The notes under the pieces are model-generated. The model made no database searches. It was given only the letters and a program-made list of their open reading frames with translations, and had not been told where the DNA came from. A stretch of DNA of 64,000 bases from CAVQEK01 sp964596645. GTDB taxonomy: Bacteria; Bacteroidota; Bacteroidia; Cytophagales; Cyclobacteriaceae. Of this stretch, positions 24,723 through 33,051 are shown piece after piece (positions within the stretch are counted from its first letter, which is position 1; each line of letters begins with the position of its first letter). Position numbers and translations under genes: made by a program. The stretch spans positions 1-64,000 of the forward strand of contig CAZQVB010000007.1 of the NCBI GenBank assembly GCA_964596645.1, given 5' to 3'.

Positions 24723-26796
24723 GGAGTACGCCATTGGTATATTGCTTTAGTAATGCCTTGGACTGATGCTGGGCAATGAGCCATTGATATAGACGATTCA
24801 GCCCTTTATCTACAGGGGTAGCGGCACGCCAGCCTACGGCATTTTCAAACTTTCGCGTGTCAGAGACATAATATACCTGATCGCCGGTGCGAAAATCTCC
24901 ATAGCTGAGCGCAAGCTCCTTCGTCTGAATTTTGGACTCTATATTTTTTATCAGCTCTTTAAGACTAATGGTATTGGCATTACCGCCGCCGATGTTGAAG
25001 GCCTGGCCGCTGATCTCTTCTATGTTGGCCCAGGCCAGTTGAAATGCCTCTATTAAGTCTTCTACAAAGAGAATATCGCGCACTTGCTTACCATCACCGT
25101 AGATCTGAATCGGCTTTTGCTTGATGGCTTGTATAAGAAAATGGGCTACCCACCCCTGATCTTCGGTGCCAAACTGGTGCGGCCCGTATATGCAGCTCAT
25201 TCTGAACACTACGGCTTGCAGGCCAAAAGACCGGGCATAGTCGAGCACGTATTGCTCTGCCGCACCTTTGGAGCTGCCATAGGGACTGTGAAACTCCAGC
25301 GGCTGATGCTCGTTGATGCCATGTTTTGCGACTTTTTCATCGATGGGGAAATACCGGGTTTCACATTGGTCGAATGCCAAAGTGGACAGGCTGCCATACA
25401 CTTTGTTGGTGGAAGTGAATATGATCGGTGGTCTGTTGGGCGAATTTCTAATGGCCTCTATCAAGTTGAACGTGCCCTTTATGTTCACGTCGAAGTCGAA
25501 CATCGGATCTTCGAGGCTGGTGGTGACGGCGACCTGACCGGCCAGGTGGAAGACCATTTTAGCACGGTTTACCATAGCGCTCAATGAATGGTAGTTTCGT
25601 ATGTCGGCCAGCTCTACCAGCACATTTTTGCGCGGGTGCCGGGCGAGCAACCATTCCAGGTTTTTCTCTACGCCCGGCCTTGAGAGGTTGTCGTAGATGA
25701 TAACTTTGTGGCCCTGGCTGAGCAGGTGGTGGGCCAGATTGGTGCCTACAAAGCCTGCTCCACCGGTGATGAGAACATAGGAGTTTGACTGGTTTTCGGC
25801 CTTCTTTTTATCCAATTGATTTTCCCACCAGTTTATTTCCTTCAGGTAACCAATGCTGTAGCGCTCGAGCATGCTGTAGAGCAGCTTGGGCTTGCCTTTG
25901 TTGTTTTTTAGCCCAAAGTAATACTCCCGCTCATCGATGTGAAAGCCGTCTACGGTTGGTTTAGAGGGATCAAGATCGTACAGACAGTACCAATAAAGTC
26001 GGTCGGCTGTGGAGTTGGCTGCTTTTATAAATTCGCGAAGCTGCTGCTTTTCATCAAACTGCCAGGTGGAAAACCCCGCTTCGGTGATCCAAATCTCTGG
26101 TGAAAGGTTGTGATCGCCGAGCACTTTGCGTACGGCTTCTATCTGTTCGTCCCAGGGGCGAAAGTGGGGGTCGAATGTGCCGGGAAAACCGTGTATGCCC
26201 ACGGCATCAATATTTTGCAGCACATTGCGCTGGGCTATGAAGTCGAGCCAGTTGGTATCGATCGGGCTCATGCCGCCGAGGGTCACTTTTTTGCCAAGTT
26301 GCCTGGCCCAGTGGGCTGCGTAAATGATCATTTCACAGTAAATATCCCAGTTGCTGTCCAGCGTATAGTCATATTCACTGCGGTTGTTGGGCTCATTCCA
26401 GAGCTCTACCCATTGAAAATGCTGCCCATGGCGGCCAATGAAGAGATCGAGAAAGTCGGCAAATCGCTTGGGTACTTTTGGTGGCGATGAGGTTTTGTGT
26501 GCAATGCCTATGGATGGTGGTGTGTATAGAAAGCAGGGCAGCAACTCTACTTGCTTCGCAAGCTTTGGTATAAGCCAGTCGTACCATGCCGGGCCTTCTT
26601 TGGTGAAATAATCTGCCCAGGATATACCGGTGCGCAGATGCTTTATCCCCAATTTTTTCATATCGGCCAGCGTGCGCTCCACCTGCTCGTACTCACCAAT
26701 ATGAAACCACTGTAACAGTCCAATGGCATCTTTACCTTCGGGTGACCTCGATAAGTTATCTTCGGAATGTGCTCCGTTTATCATTCTTTTCATCAA
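24715..26796 (-). CDS. Glycoside hydrolase-CDP-tyvelose/paratose epimerase-like fusion
   Basis: 693 aa in one open frame. Residues 1-320 look like a clan-A glycoside hydrolase of GH39 or GH5 type: WVELWNEPNN puts the acid/base Glu at 135, and WITEAGFSTW the nucleophile at 239. Residues 340-680 are an extended short-chain dehydrogenase: VLITGGAGFVGTNLAHHLLS, STNKVYG and SPYGSSK with Tyr506-Lys510. YARSFGLQAVVFRMSCIYGP and QFGTEDQGWVAHFLI closely match CDP-tyvelose 2-epimerases. No signal peptide, so both act in the cytoplasm. It starts one base after the upstream epimerase stop. A hydrolase with no export signal may cleave or transfer an intracellular glycoside. Confidence 0.85.
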   Translation of the reverse strand: MMKRMINGAHSEDNLSRSPEGKDAIGLLQWFHIGEYEQVERTLADMKKLGIKHLRTGISWADYFTKEGPAWYDWLIPKLAKQVELLPCFLYTPPSIGIAHKTSSPPKVPKRFADFLDLFIGRHGQHFQWVELWNEPNNRSEYDYTLDSNWDIYCEMIIYAAHWARQLGKKVTLGGMSPIDTNWLDFIAQRNVLQNIDAVGIHGFPGTFDPHFRPWDEQIEAVRKVLGDHNLSPEIWITEAGFSTWQFDEKQQLREFIKAANSTADRLYWYCLYDLDPSKPTVDGFHIDEREYYFGLKNNKGKPKLLYSMLERYSIGYLKEINWWENQLDKKKAENQSNSYVLITGGAGFVGTNLAHHLLSQGHKVIIYDNLSRPGVEKNLEWLLARHPRKNVLVELADIRNYHSLSAMVNRAKMVFHLAGQVAVTTSLEDPMFDFDVNIKGTFNLIEAIRNSPNRPPIIFTSTNKVYGSLSTLAFDQCETRYFPIDEKVAKHGINEHQPLEFHSPYGSSKGAAEQYVLDYARSFGLQAVVFRMSCIYGPHQFGTEDQGWVAHFLIQAIKQKPIQIYGDGKQVRDILFVEDLIEAFQLAWANIEEISGQAFNIGGGNANTISLKELIKNIESKIQTKELALSYGDFRTGDQVYYVSDTRKFENAVGWRAATPVDKGLNRLYQWLIAQHQSKALLKQYTNGVLHD

Positions 26797-27909
26797 TTAC
26801 ACAGTAAGTCCTCGTTCAGATAATTCCAGTTTTGCTTTGTCCACATTGTCCACTGCCAGTTGGTCTTGTAGCCAGCCGGCCAGTTCCGTCATGCCCTCTT
26901 CCAGGCCCACCTGGGGCTCGAAGCCCAATATGTTGCTGGCTTTGGCTATGTCGGCAAAGCAATGGCGGATATCACCCACCCGATAGTCGCCGGTAATCTC
27001 AGGCTGTATATGTTCCAGGCCCATGGTGGCCGCCAGCTTTTGTGCCAGGCCCGATATGGTGTAGCGCTGTCCACTGCCTATGTTGAACACCTCATTGGCT
27101 GCGCCGGGTGTTTCTAATGCCAGCCTGCAGGCGCGCGCCACATCGTGCACGTGTACAAAATCGCGCTGCTGCAGACCGTCTTCGAAAATGAGGGGACGGC
27201 GGTCATTCAGCAGGCGGGAAGAAAATATAGCCAGCACGCCGGTATATGGGTTGGACAATGCCTGGCGCGTGCCGTACACGTTGAAGAAGCGCAGCGCACA
27301 TACTGGTATATTATAGGCCTGCCCGGTGAGCAGGCACAGCCTTTCCTGATCGTATTTGGAGAGTGCATATACAGAAGAGAGTGCCGGGGCCTTGTGCTCC
27401 GGCGTAGGCACAGGTTTAAGAAGCTCATTTTCACTGTATATGTCCCATTGATTGTGTTTCAACTGGTGAATGCTGCGCGCTACGTGCTGCACCAACCGGC
27501 CAGAATCTGTGGAGTATAAGCCCTCTCCATATATACTCATGCTGGATGCCACCACCAGCTTCTCTACCGGATGTGCCACCACGGCTTCCAACACATTGGC
27601 TGTGCCCACATTGTTCACTTCTGTATACTCGCGTATGGCGTACATGGACTGACCTACACCTACCAAGGCCGCAAAGTGAAATATGGCATCGCATTGGGCA
27701 ACGAGATGTTTTACCAGGTCGGCATCACGCACATCGCCGGTCACCAATTCCACCTGTTCGTTCAGGTAGTCGGGCCGGCTGCATTGGGGGCCGTGCACCT
27801 GTTCGCTCAGGTTGTCCAGCACGGTTACTTCATATTGGTGCTTTATCAGTTCATCGCAGAGATGGGAGCCGATAAATCCTGCTCCTCCTGTTACCAGAAT
27901 TTTCTTCAC
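26797..27909 (-). CDS. NAD-dependent epimerase/dehydratase (dTDP-L-rhamnose 4-epimerase-like)
   Basis: 370 aa from GTG 27909 (VKKILVTGGAGFIGSHLCDE); a TTG at 27930 is also in frame. GGAGFIG is the NAD loop, VVASSMSIYGEGLYS holds the catalytic Ser and SSVYALSKYDQE the Tyr-Lys pair. The GVGQSMY and ASSMSIYGEG segments match dTDP-L-rhamnose 4-epimerase-type enzymes, but UDP-sugar epimerases share much of this. It is the first gene of the ten-gene operon. Its product probably makes a nucleotide sugar for the transferases downstream. Confidence 0.87.
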   Translation of the reverse strand: MKKILVTGGAGFIGSHLCDELIKHQYEVTVLDNLSEQVHGPQCSRPDYLNEQVELVTGDVRDADLVKHLVAQCDAIFHFAALVGVGQSMYAIREYTEVNNVGTANVLEAVVAHPVEKLVVASSMSIYGEGLYSTDSGRLVQHVARSIHQLKHNQWDIYSENELLKPVPTPEHKAPALSSVYALSKYDQERLCLLTGQAYNIPVCALRFFNVYGTRQALSNPYTGVLAIFSSRLLNDRRPLIFEDGLQQRDFVHVHDVARACRLALETPGAANEVFNIGSGQRYTISGLAQKLAATMGLEHIQPEITGDYRVGDIRHCFADIAKASNILGFEPQVGLEEGMTELAGWLQDQLAVDNVDKAKLELSERGLTV

Positions 27910-28338
27910 AAGGCATCGATTTAAAATCAATTTTTAACAATAGAGCCTTGCGATTTGCAATTAATATTCCAGAATCAATGGGTGAGGAGTAGGTGCTTCT
28001 TCTTGTTCAAAAACAGCTATAACAGCATGAGGAGCAGCAGAAAGGCTTGTTTGGTGGGTAATAAATGGGTAGGCATTTCCTCAGCGTAGAAAAGGGTGCA
28101 GAGAGAAACCTCTACAGAGCTTTGTGCAAAAATTTGTACAAATAACCGAACATACATCTGTGCCTTATCAGCAGAAATAGACCGGCTCATGCCACAGAAA
28201 AAAATCAATTATTATGCAACTTGCGCAGTTTTAGCGGATGATCTGCTCTGCACGCTACAGAGCCTGATAAGTTTTTTTTAGAAAAACAGGTGCCTGTGCG
28301 ATGTGGCTGGCACATTGACTTTTATTAACCTCTTTTGA
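27910..28338. other. Divergent intergenic region, no gene seen
   Basis: About 430 bp between the epimerase (minus) and the GT2 gene (plus). No supported ORF, tRNA or repeat family was noticed. It must hold the promoter of the 11-kb glycosylation operon. A perfect 12-bp palindrome lies at 28132-28143. Confidence 0.55.
28132..28143. promoter_or_regulatory. ATTTGTACAAAT palindrome, possible operator
   Basis: A perfect 12-bp inverted repeat in the region between the glycosylation operon and the GT2 gene. Such symmetrical AT-rich sites are typical of dimeric regulators, but no regulator gene is nearby, and chance occurrence is possible. Confidence 0.3.
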
Positions 28339-29127
28339 ATGATGAGTATGTGTAACTCTGTAACACAAGCAAGCCTGATCATAACGACCTACAACTGGCC
28401 GCAAGCGCTGGAACTGGTGCTGAAAAGCATAATGCGCCAAAACGTGCTGCCTGCAGAAGTGGTGATTGCCGACGATGGATCAGGTGCCGAGACGCGACAA
28501 ATGATTGAAGCCTATCAACGCTGCTTTCCTGTGCCGCTGCAGCATGCCTGGCAGGAAGATGATGGCTACCGCATCAATAAGGTGCGGAATTTGGCCATAC
28601 GCACGGCGCGCTTTCCCTATATCATTCAAATAGACGGAGACGTATTGCTCGATAAGAATTTTGTGAAAGACCATCTGAGCTACGCCGCCAGGAATCGCAT
28701 GATCGTCGGCCGTCGCGTCAATATTTCCGAAGTAAACACCCGCAAGTTGACCGAAACGGGCGACTATGGCCGGTTGACGGCCTTTCGCAGCAGGTTAACC
28801 TGCGCATTGCACAACTTGCTCTTTTACAGCAGCCGATCGGTAAAAGGCCTGCGTGGTTGCAACGTGTCGTTTTGGAAAGAGGATGCCTATGCCATCAATG
28901 GCTACGATGAGAGCATGACCAGCAAAGGGCCTAATGATAAGGAGTTCGGCATGCGTATGGTCAATAGCGGTGTGCGGACATATAATATGAAGTACTACGG
29001 CATTCAGCACCACCTGCATCACTCCGAAGGTTCCCTGCGCAACAATTATCAGTTTGTGAAGAACATATACATGAGCACGATCAACACCGGAAAAATCGCT
29101 TGTGAAAAGGGCCTGAAAAGTGCCTGA
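28339..29127 (+). CDS. GT2-family glycosyltransferase
   Basis: 262 aa. ASLIITTYNWPQALELVLKS and EVVIADDGSG form the GT-A nucleotide-binding start, and FPYIIQIDGDVLLDKNFV is the DxD metal site region. GLRGCNVSFWKEDAYAINGY followed by DESMTSKGPNDKEF matches the C-terminal GT2 galactosyltransferase-like domain. Cytoplasmic, inverting, no membrane segments. It faces away from the glycosylation operon and may belong to the same pathway. Convergent with the GT4 gene that follows. Confidence 0.9.
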   Translation: MMSMCNSVTQASLIITTYNWPQALELVLKSIMRQNVLPAEVVIADDGSGAETRQMIEAYQRCFPVPLQHAWQEDDGYRINKVRNLAIRTARFPYIIQIDGDVLLDKNFVKDHLSYAARNRMIVGRRVNISEVNTRKLTETGDYGRLTAFRSRLTCALHNLLFYSSRSVKGLRGCNVSFWKEDAYAINGYDESMTSKGPNDKEFGMRMVNSGVRTYNMKYYGIQHHLHHSEGSLRNNYQFVKNIYMSTINTGKIACEKGLKSA

Positions 29128-29154
29128 AGCGCTGGCCTTCTGATTTATTCTATA

Positions 29155-30204
29155 TTATTCGCTAAAGATCCTGTTGACCTGTTGGTCAAATTTTTTCTCG
29201 TCAAAAACCTGAACAACGGCTTGTTTTCCTTCGCGCCCTATGGCTGTCAGCTCATCTTTGGGCATGGAGAGTATACGTTCTAGTTTCGCGTGTACGGCCG
29301 CAATATCGCGCGGCACGATGAAGCCAGAGGTGCCATCTTCCACAAATTCTTTGGTTCCGCCCGAATCTGTTGTGAGCACCGGCACCCCCGCTGCCATTGC
29401 CTCGATCAGCGCATTGGAAATTCCCTCATTTTCTGACAGCAATACAAATAAACTTGCCTGCTTCAGATACGCCAGTGGATCGGGCTGAAAGCCCGCCAAA
29501 GTGATGATTCCGTCCAGCTTTCTCCAGGTGATCAATCGTTTCAAATTTTTCCTTTCCCTTCCCTCACCCACAATTGTGACTTTCAGATTTTGCCTATCCG
29601 CGGCGCTTAGGCGCGCCAGAGCCTCTATAAGAATAGCAAATCCCTTGCGCCTGGTGAGCATGCCGGTACCTACGATATGAAAAGCACCGCTGCCCTCCGG
29701 CATCGTTTCTTCTATTTTCAGCAGACCTGGTATGGCGTTGTACAGCACGTAAATCTTCTTATTCTTCATGCTGTTGTACTTACGCAGGTTGTCTTTTATA
29801 CGCTGTGCATTTACGATGATGCCGTCATTCAGTCGGCCGTATACAAGGTGGTGCCATACCGGCCGGCTCATATTTCGCACTATACCCAACCGTATGATGT
29901 GCCTGATGCCGAGCATACGCGATAGCACGCCAAAGATGAAGTACTCCTTCTTCTTGGTGCTTACCACACAATCGATTCGGTGCTTGATCAAAAACCGGCG
30001 GGCTATGGCAAATGAATATGCATCCCAATTGGAAAGCATAGGTGCAAAGCCTTTTGCGGTAGCCTCGCCAAAGGAATCGGACAATGCTTTGTTTCTTCCA
30101 AAAAAATAGACCTCATGCTGTGTGGACAGGTGTTTCATGGCCATAGCGGTCCATTTTTCATTTCCGCCCCAAGTCTTGGCCGAGCACACGAAAAGTATTC
30201 TCAT
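29155..30204 (-). CDS. GT4-family glycosyltransferase
   Basis: 349 aa. MRILFVCSAKTWGGNEKWTA is a GT4 start. GTGMLTRRKGFAILIEALAR begins the donor half; SENEGISNALIEAMAAGVPV followed by LTTDSGGTKEFV is the donor-binding motif (first Glu in ENEG, second in IEAM). The pattern of GxxxxxK-G and E-x7-E is intact. It may build lipopolysaccharide core or a surface glycan. It is convergent with the GT2 gene (27-bp gap) and has its own upstream region. Confidence 0.9.
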   Translation of the reverse strand: MRILFVCSAKTWGGNEKWTAMAMKHLSTQHEVYFFGRNKALSDSFGEATAKGFAPMLSNWDAYSFAIARRFLIKHRIDCVVSTKKKEYFIFGVLSRMLGIRHIIRLGIVRNMSRPVWHHLVYGRLNDGIIVNAQRIKDNLRKYNSMKNKKIYVLYNAIPGLLKIEETMPEGSGAFHIVGTGMLTRRKGFAILIEALARLSAADRQNLKVTIVGEGRERKNLKRLITWRKLDGIITLAGFQPDPLAYLKQASLFVLLSENEGISNALIEAMAAGVPVLTTDSGGTKEFVEDGTSGFIVPRDIAAVHAKLERILSMPKDELTAIGREGKQAVVQVFDEKKFDQQVNRIFSE

Positions 30205-30472
30205 GTTATTATATTGATGATTTGCACTGTTGCATTTCTTCTGTGAGCTTTCCGCTTCGGTCTAAGCTGATATAGGGTAAAAGCACAGATGGAAAGCAAG
30301 AACATTGATATCCACCGTTCTCTGATACAATGCACAAGAATTTATGGCAAAATATCAAACGCATCATCATCAACACGATTAAGGAGATCAAAATATGGCG
30401 GATGTCGCTAATGGGCAATAATTTGATAAACATTACTCACAAAGACTTTGGCTCTGAGATGCATCTCAGGTC

Positions 30473-30973
30473 TTAGTGATTTAGCAATACATAGTCTGCC
30501 ATTTGGTGGCACAGATGGGCCTCGTAGCCCTTGCCAGCCAGGTAGCGCAGCAATTTTTGCTTCCGCACCAGGGCATCGTCATCTTGGAGTGTCGTATACT
30601 TCTGCCGGGCCAGTTTTTTGAGTATGCCCTCATAGGCTTCAGCATCTATCTCCTGCATGGCAATCTCAATGTGTTCTTCTGAGATATGTTTCTGTCGCAG
30701 CCCCATGGCAATCTTTACCCGGCCCCATCGGTTCATGGAAAACTTGCCACGCACATAGGCACAGGCAAAGCGCTGGGCGTTCATATATCCTTCGGCTTCC
30801 AATTCAGCCATTACCGTGGCGCAGTGTATGGCACTTGCCCCCAGTTGCCTGAGTTTCTGCAGCACTTCCTGCGGTGCGCGCTCCTGATAGGCACAGTACC
30901 GTGCCGCCTTCTGTTTCAGTGTGGCTAAACCGACGTTGTGTGAGGCCATTTTTGTAGATTTTTGTTGAGGCAA
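30473..30973 (-). CDS. recX: Regulatory protein RecX
   Basis: 166 aa. Three helical RecX repeats are visible: KQKAARYCAYQERAPQEVLQ, GYMNAQRFACAYVRGKFSMN with RWGRVKIAMGLRQKHI, and the closing KYTTLQDD to LLRYLAGKGYE segment. RecX binds RecA filaments and limits recombinase activity. No recA is nearby. The start at ATG 30973 is plausible; an internal ATG (MASHNVG) eight residues in is an alternative. Confidence 0.88.
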   Translation of the reverse strand: MPQQKSTKMASHNVGLATLKQKAARYCAYQERAPQEVLQKLRQLGASAIHCATVMAELEAEGYMNAQRFACAYVRGKFSMNRWGRVKIAMGLRQKHISEEHIEIAMQEIDAEAYEGILKKLARQKYTTLQDDDALVRKQKLLRYLAGKGYEAHLCHQMADYVLLNH

Positions 30974-31136
30974 CTAGCCGGCTGTGGAATTAGTTGCGCA
31001 TTCGCTGTACTAAGCTATACGTTTAAATCACCAAAATCACAGCATTTTCGCTTCTCTGGTCTCCAATCAGCTGTATGCGTGCACTTACACCACGATGACC
31101 AAGTTCTGGCACAGCGATTGACTTACGGTGTGTCCC

Positions 31137-31343
31137 ATGAAAAGAAAAAGTCAAAATATCATTATTGTTCTCGGTATAGCAGTGGCCATACTGGTGGGCA
31201 TATTTTCATTGGGAAGCGAAAAGACTTATACGATGCACAACGTGGGGGTACAATTGAAAACAACCTCCGACACACCCGCAGAGCGAACAGAATTTATTCA
31301 TCGCATACAAGGTGCAGCGTTCTCATTCACCAAGCAACATTGA
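31137..31343 (+). CDS. Small hypothetical membrane-anchored protein
   Basis: 68 aa from ATG 31137 (MKRKSQNIIIVLGIAVAILV); an ATG three codons upstream (31128) is also in frame. One hydrophobic helix near the N-terminus precedes an exposed tail of about 45 residues with the polar end GAAFSFTKQH. No family recognised. A hairpin terminator follows 23 bp after the stop, which supports it being a transcribed gene. Confidence 0.5.
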   Translation: MKRKSQNIIIVLGIAVAILVGIFSLGSEKTYTMHNVGVQLKTTSDTPAERTEFIHRIQGAAFSFTKQH

Positions 31344-31365
31344 CCAACAACCCTTACTTCCAAAT

Positions 31366-31397
31366 ACACAAAGGCAGCCACATGGCTGCTTTTGTGT
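31366..31397. terminator. Bidirectional terminator hairpin
   Basis: ACACAAAGGCAGCC at 31366-31379 pairs with GGCTGCTTTTGTGT at 31384-31397 (14 bp, one G-T pair, four-base loop), with A and T runs inside the stem ends. It lies between the small plus-strand gene and the end of the minus-strand yfiR-like gene. Confidence 0.8.
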
Positions 31398-31906
31398 TAT
31401 TCTACCTGTTCGCCAAGAGACAGCAGCGAACTACTTACTTTAAGTCCGCTTTTTTCTATCCTGCTCTTTGAGATCAAAAAATTCAGTCGTGTATCACGAA
31501 TGGTGAACCCGATGGCTGCTCCCTGGTCTATCAAATTGTCTTCCGTCACGATCAGTTTGTTGCTGAGATCGGTCGCTGATATCATATCAATAATTTTTGC
31601 GCGGTTGGACTTTGGTGCATAGACTAAATGGCTTGTTTTCACATCGCCCTGACCTACGATTGGTATCACACGAATATTCTTTCCACCGTATTTTTTGTTC
31701 ACAAAGCTGTCGCGGATCACTTCCAGGGCATTGTCACTGCCAAACACACCAATCACGAATTCGTCCCCAACATTTTGCCACTGAATGTGCTTTGTAAAAT
31801 TGTAGAGAAATAGAGAGTGCAACTTGTAAATATTGCTTTGCGCAATGGCGAGCGTGGCGGTGCCCACAAGCATCATGCATATCAGGATGGTAATCTTGTG
31901 TTTCAT
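31397..31906 (-). CDS. YfiR family (DUF4154) periplasmic protein
   Basis: 169 aa with a Sec signal (about 1-22, ending AIAQ). The YfiR pattern is clear: YKLHSLFLYNFTKHIQWQN, FVIGVFGSDNALEVIRD, NIRVIPI, HLVYAPKSNRAKI and IDQGAAIGFTIRDTRLNF followed by LISKSRIEKSGLKVSSSLL. In Pseudomonas YfiR restrains the diguanylate cyclase YfiN; in Bacteroidota the family usually stands without it, as here. The role of this protein is unknown. It is preceded by a strong Shine-Dalgarno sequence and an exact TATATTTG promoter element. Confidence 0.88.
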   Translation of the reverse strand: MKHKITILICMMLVGTATLAIAQSNIYKLHSLFLYNFTKHIQWQNVGDEFVIGVFGSDNALEVIRDSFVNKKYGGKNIRVIPIVGQGDVKTSHLVYAPKSNRAKIIDMISATDLSNKLIVTEDNLIDQGAAIGFTIRDTRLNFLISKSRIEKSGLKVSSSLLSLGEQVE

Positions 31907-31912
31907 ATGAAT

Positions 31913-31918
31913 CCTCCT
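31913..31918 (-). promoter_or_regulatory. Strong Shine-Dalgarno site of the yfiR-like gene
   Basis: AGGAGG lies six bases ahead of the ATG. Bacteroidota ribosomes largely ignore such sites because the anti-Shine-Dalgarno end of 16S rRNA is occluded, so a full AGGAGG is unusual here. Confidence 0.65.
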
Positions 31919-31961
31919 TTGTTAACGTCAGCAGAAAAATTGCCGTTTAATTCAAAAAAAT

Positions 31962-31990
31962 CAAATATATCCTTCTACCGGTTATCACAA
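31962..31990 (-). promoter_or_regulatory. Bacteroidota-type promoter of the yfiR-like gene
   Basis: On the minus strand, TTG (31990-31988), 18 bases, then TATATTTG (31969-31962), an exact match to the TAnnTTTG -7 element. It ends 55 bases ahead of the start codon. Confidence 0.6.
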
Positions 31991-32058
31991 CCCGACAGTT
32001 CGGGGCAAATTCATGCACGTACAATTTTTTATTGAAATCATTTAACTTCTTAAAGACT

Positions 32059-33051
32059 ATGGAATGTAGCAAATTGGAACAAGGCAATGTATCGATCAGT
32101 AAAATAACTTTTGGTGCCTGGGCCATTGGCGGTTGGCTCTGGGGCGGCAACGACGATAAAGATGCCATAAAAGCCATTGACGCTGCCATAGAGCATGGGG
32201 TAAGCAGTATAGATACAGCCCCGATCTACGGCTTCGGACATAGCGAGCAGTTGGTGGGAAAAGCCATAAAGGGCAAGCGCGATCAGGTACAGATACTCAC
32301 CAAATATGGCATGCGCTGGGACTTGGAAGATGGTGATTTCTACTTCAACTCTACCATGAACGACGGAAAAGAAACGGCCATTTACAAAATCAGCAGCAAA
32401 AAAAGCATCATTTACGAATGTGAACAGAGCCTGAAGCGGCTCGGCACAGACTACATAGATCTATATCAGGCACATTGGCCCGAATCGACCACGCCCATAG
32501 AAGAGACCATGGAGGCCCTCGACCAATTAATAAAAGAAGGAAAAGTACTGGCCTCGGGCGTCTGCAACTATACCAAGGAGCAGTTGGACGCTGCGCACAG
32601 AATACTACCTCAGGCTACCCAACAGGTGCCCTACAGCATGGTACTTCGCGGTATAGAAGATGAAATAGTGCCTTACTGCCAAAAGAACGGAATAGGCATA
32701 TTGGCCTATAGTCCGCTACAACGGGGATTGCTCACAGGCAAGATCACAGAAAATTACGAATTTGGAGAAGGAGACCACCGGCCACACATGCCGCACTTCA
32801 AGCCAGAGAACCTGCGGAAAACCAACGCTATGCTGGATGAGATTAAACCCATCGCTGAAGCCCACGATGTAACGCTGGCCCAACTGGTACTGAACTGGAC
32901 GGCGCAGCAGCCCGGCATTACCGCAGTACTTGCGGGCGCACGCAATGCCAAACAAATGACAGAAAACGCTGCGTCACTCCATTTCAAACTATCGCAGGAA
33001 GAAATGGAAAAAATATCTCAGGCGCTGGATAAACTGCAGCTGGACGTTTAG
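32059..33051 (+). CDS. Aldo/keto reductase
   Basis: 330 aa from ATG 32059 (MECSKLEQGNVSISKITFGA); the frame extends to a TTG at 32032 but the ATG fits homologues. Catalytic tetrad segments: SIDTAPIYGFGHSE (Asp, Tyr), ILTKYG (Lys) and YQAHWPES (His). QQPGITAVLAGARNAKQMTE is the NADPH-phosphate loop. The TIM-barrel enzyme reduces aldehydes or ketones; the substrate cannot be read. Its 3' end overlaps that of rng by four bases, the two running toward each other. Confidence 0.92.
   Translation: MECSKLEQGNVSISKITFGAWAIGGWLWGGNDDKDAIKAIDAAIEHGVSSIDTAPIYGFGHSEQLVGKAIKGKRDQVQILTKYGMRWDLEDGDFYFNSTMNDGKETAIYKISSKKSIIYECEQSLKRLGTDYIDLYQAHWPESTTPIEETMEALDQLIKEGKVLASGVCNYTKEQLDAAHRILPQATQQVPYSMVLRGIEDEIVPYCQKNGIGILAYSPLQRGLLTGKITENYEFGEGDHRPHMPHFKPENLRKTNAMLDEIKPIAEAHDVTLAQLVLNWTAQQPGITAVLAGARNAKQMTENAASLHFKLSQEEMEKISQALDKLQLDV

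Noticed and set aside
30205..30472. Short minus-strand frame (74 residues) upstream of the GT4 gene
   Set aside because: Amino-acid pattern is not protein-like, and the stretch is probably a leader region.
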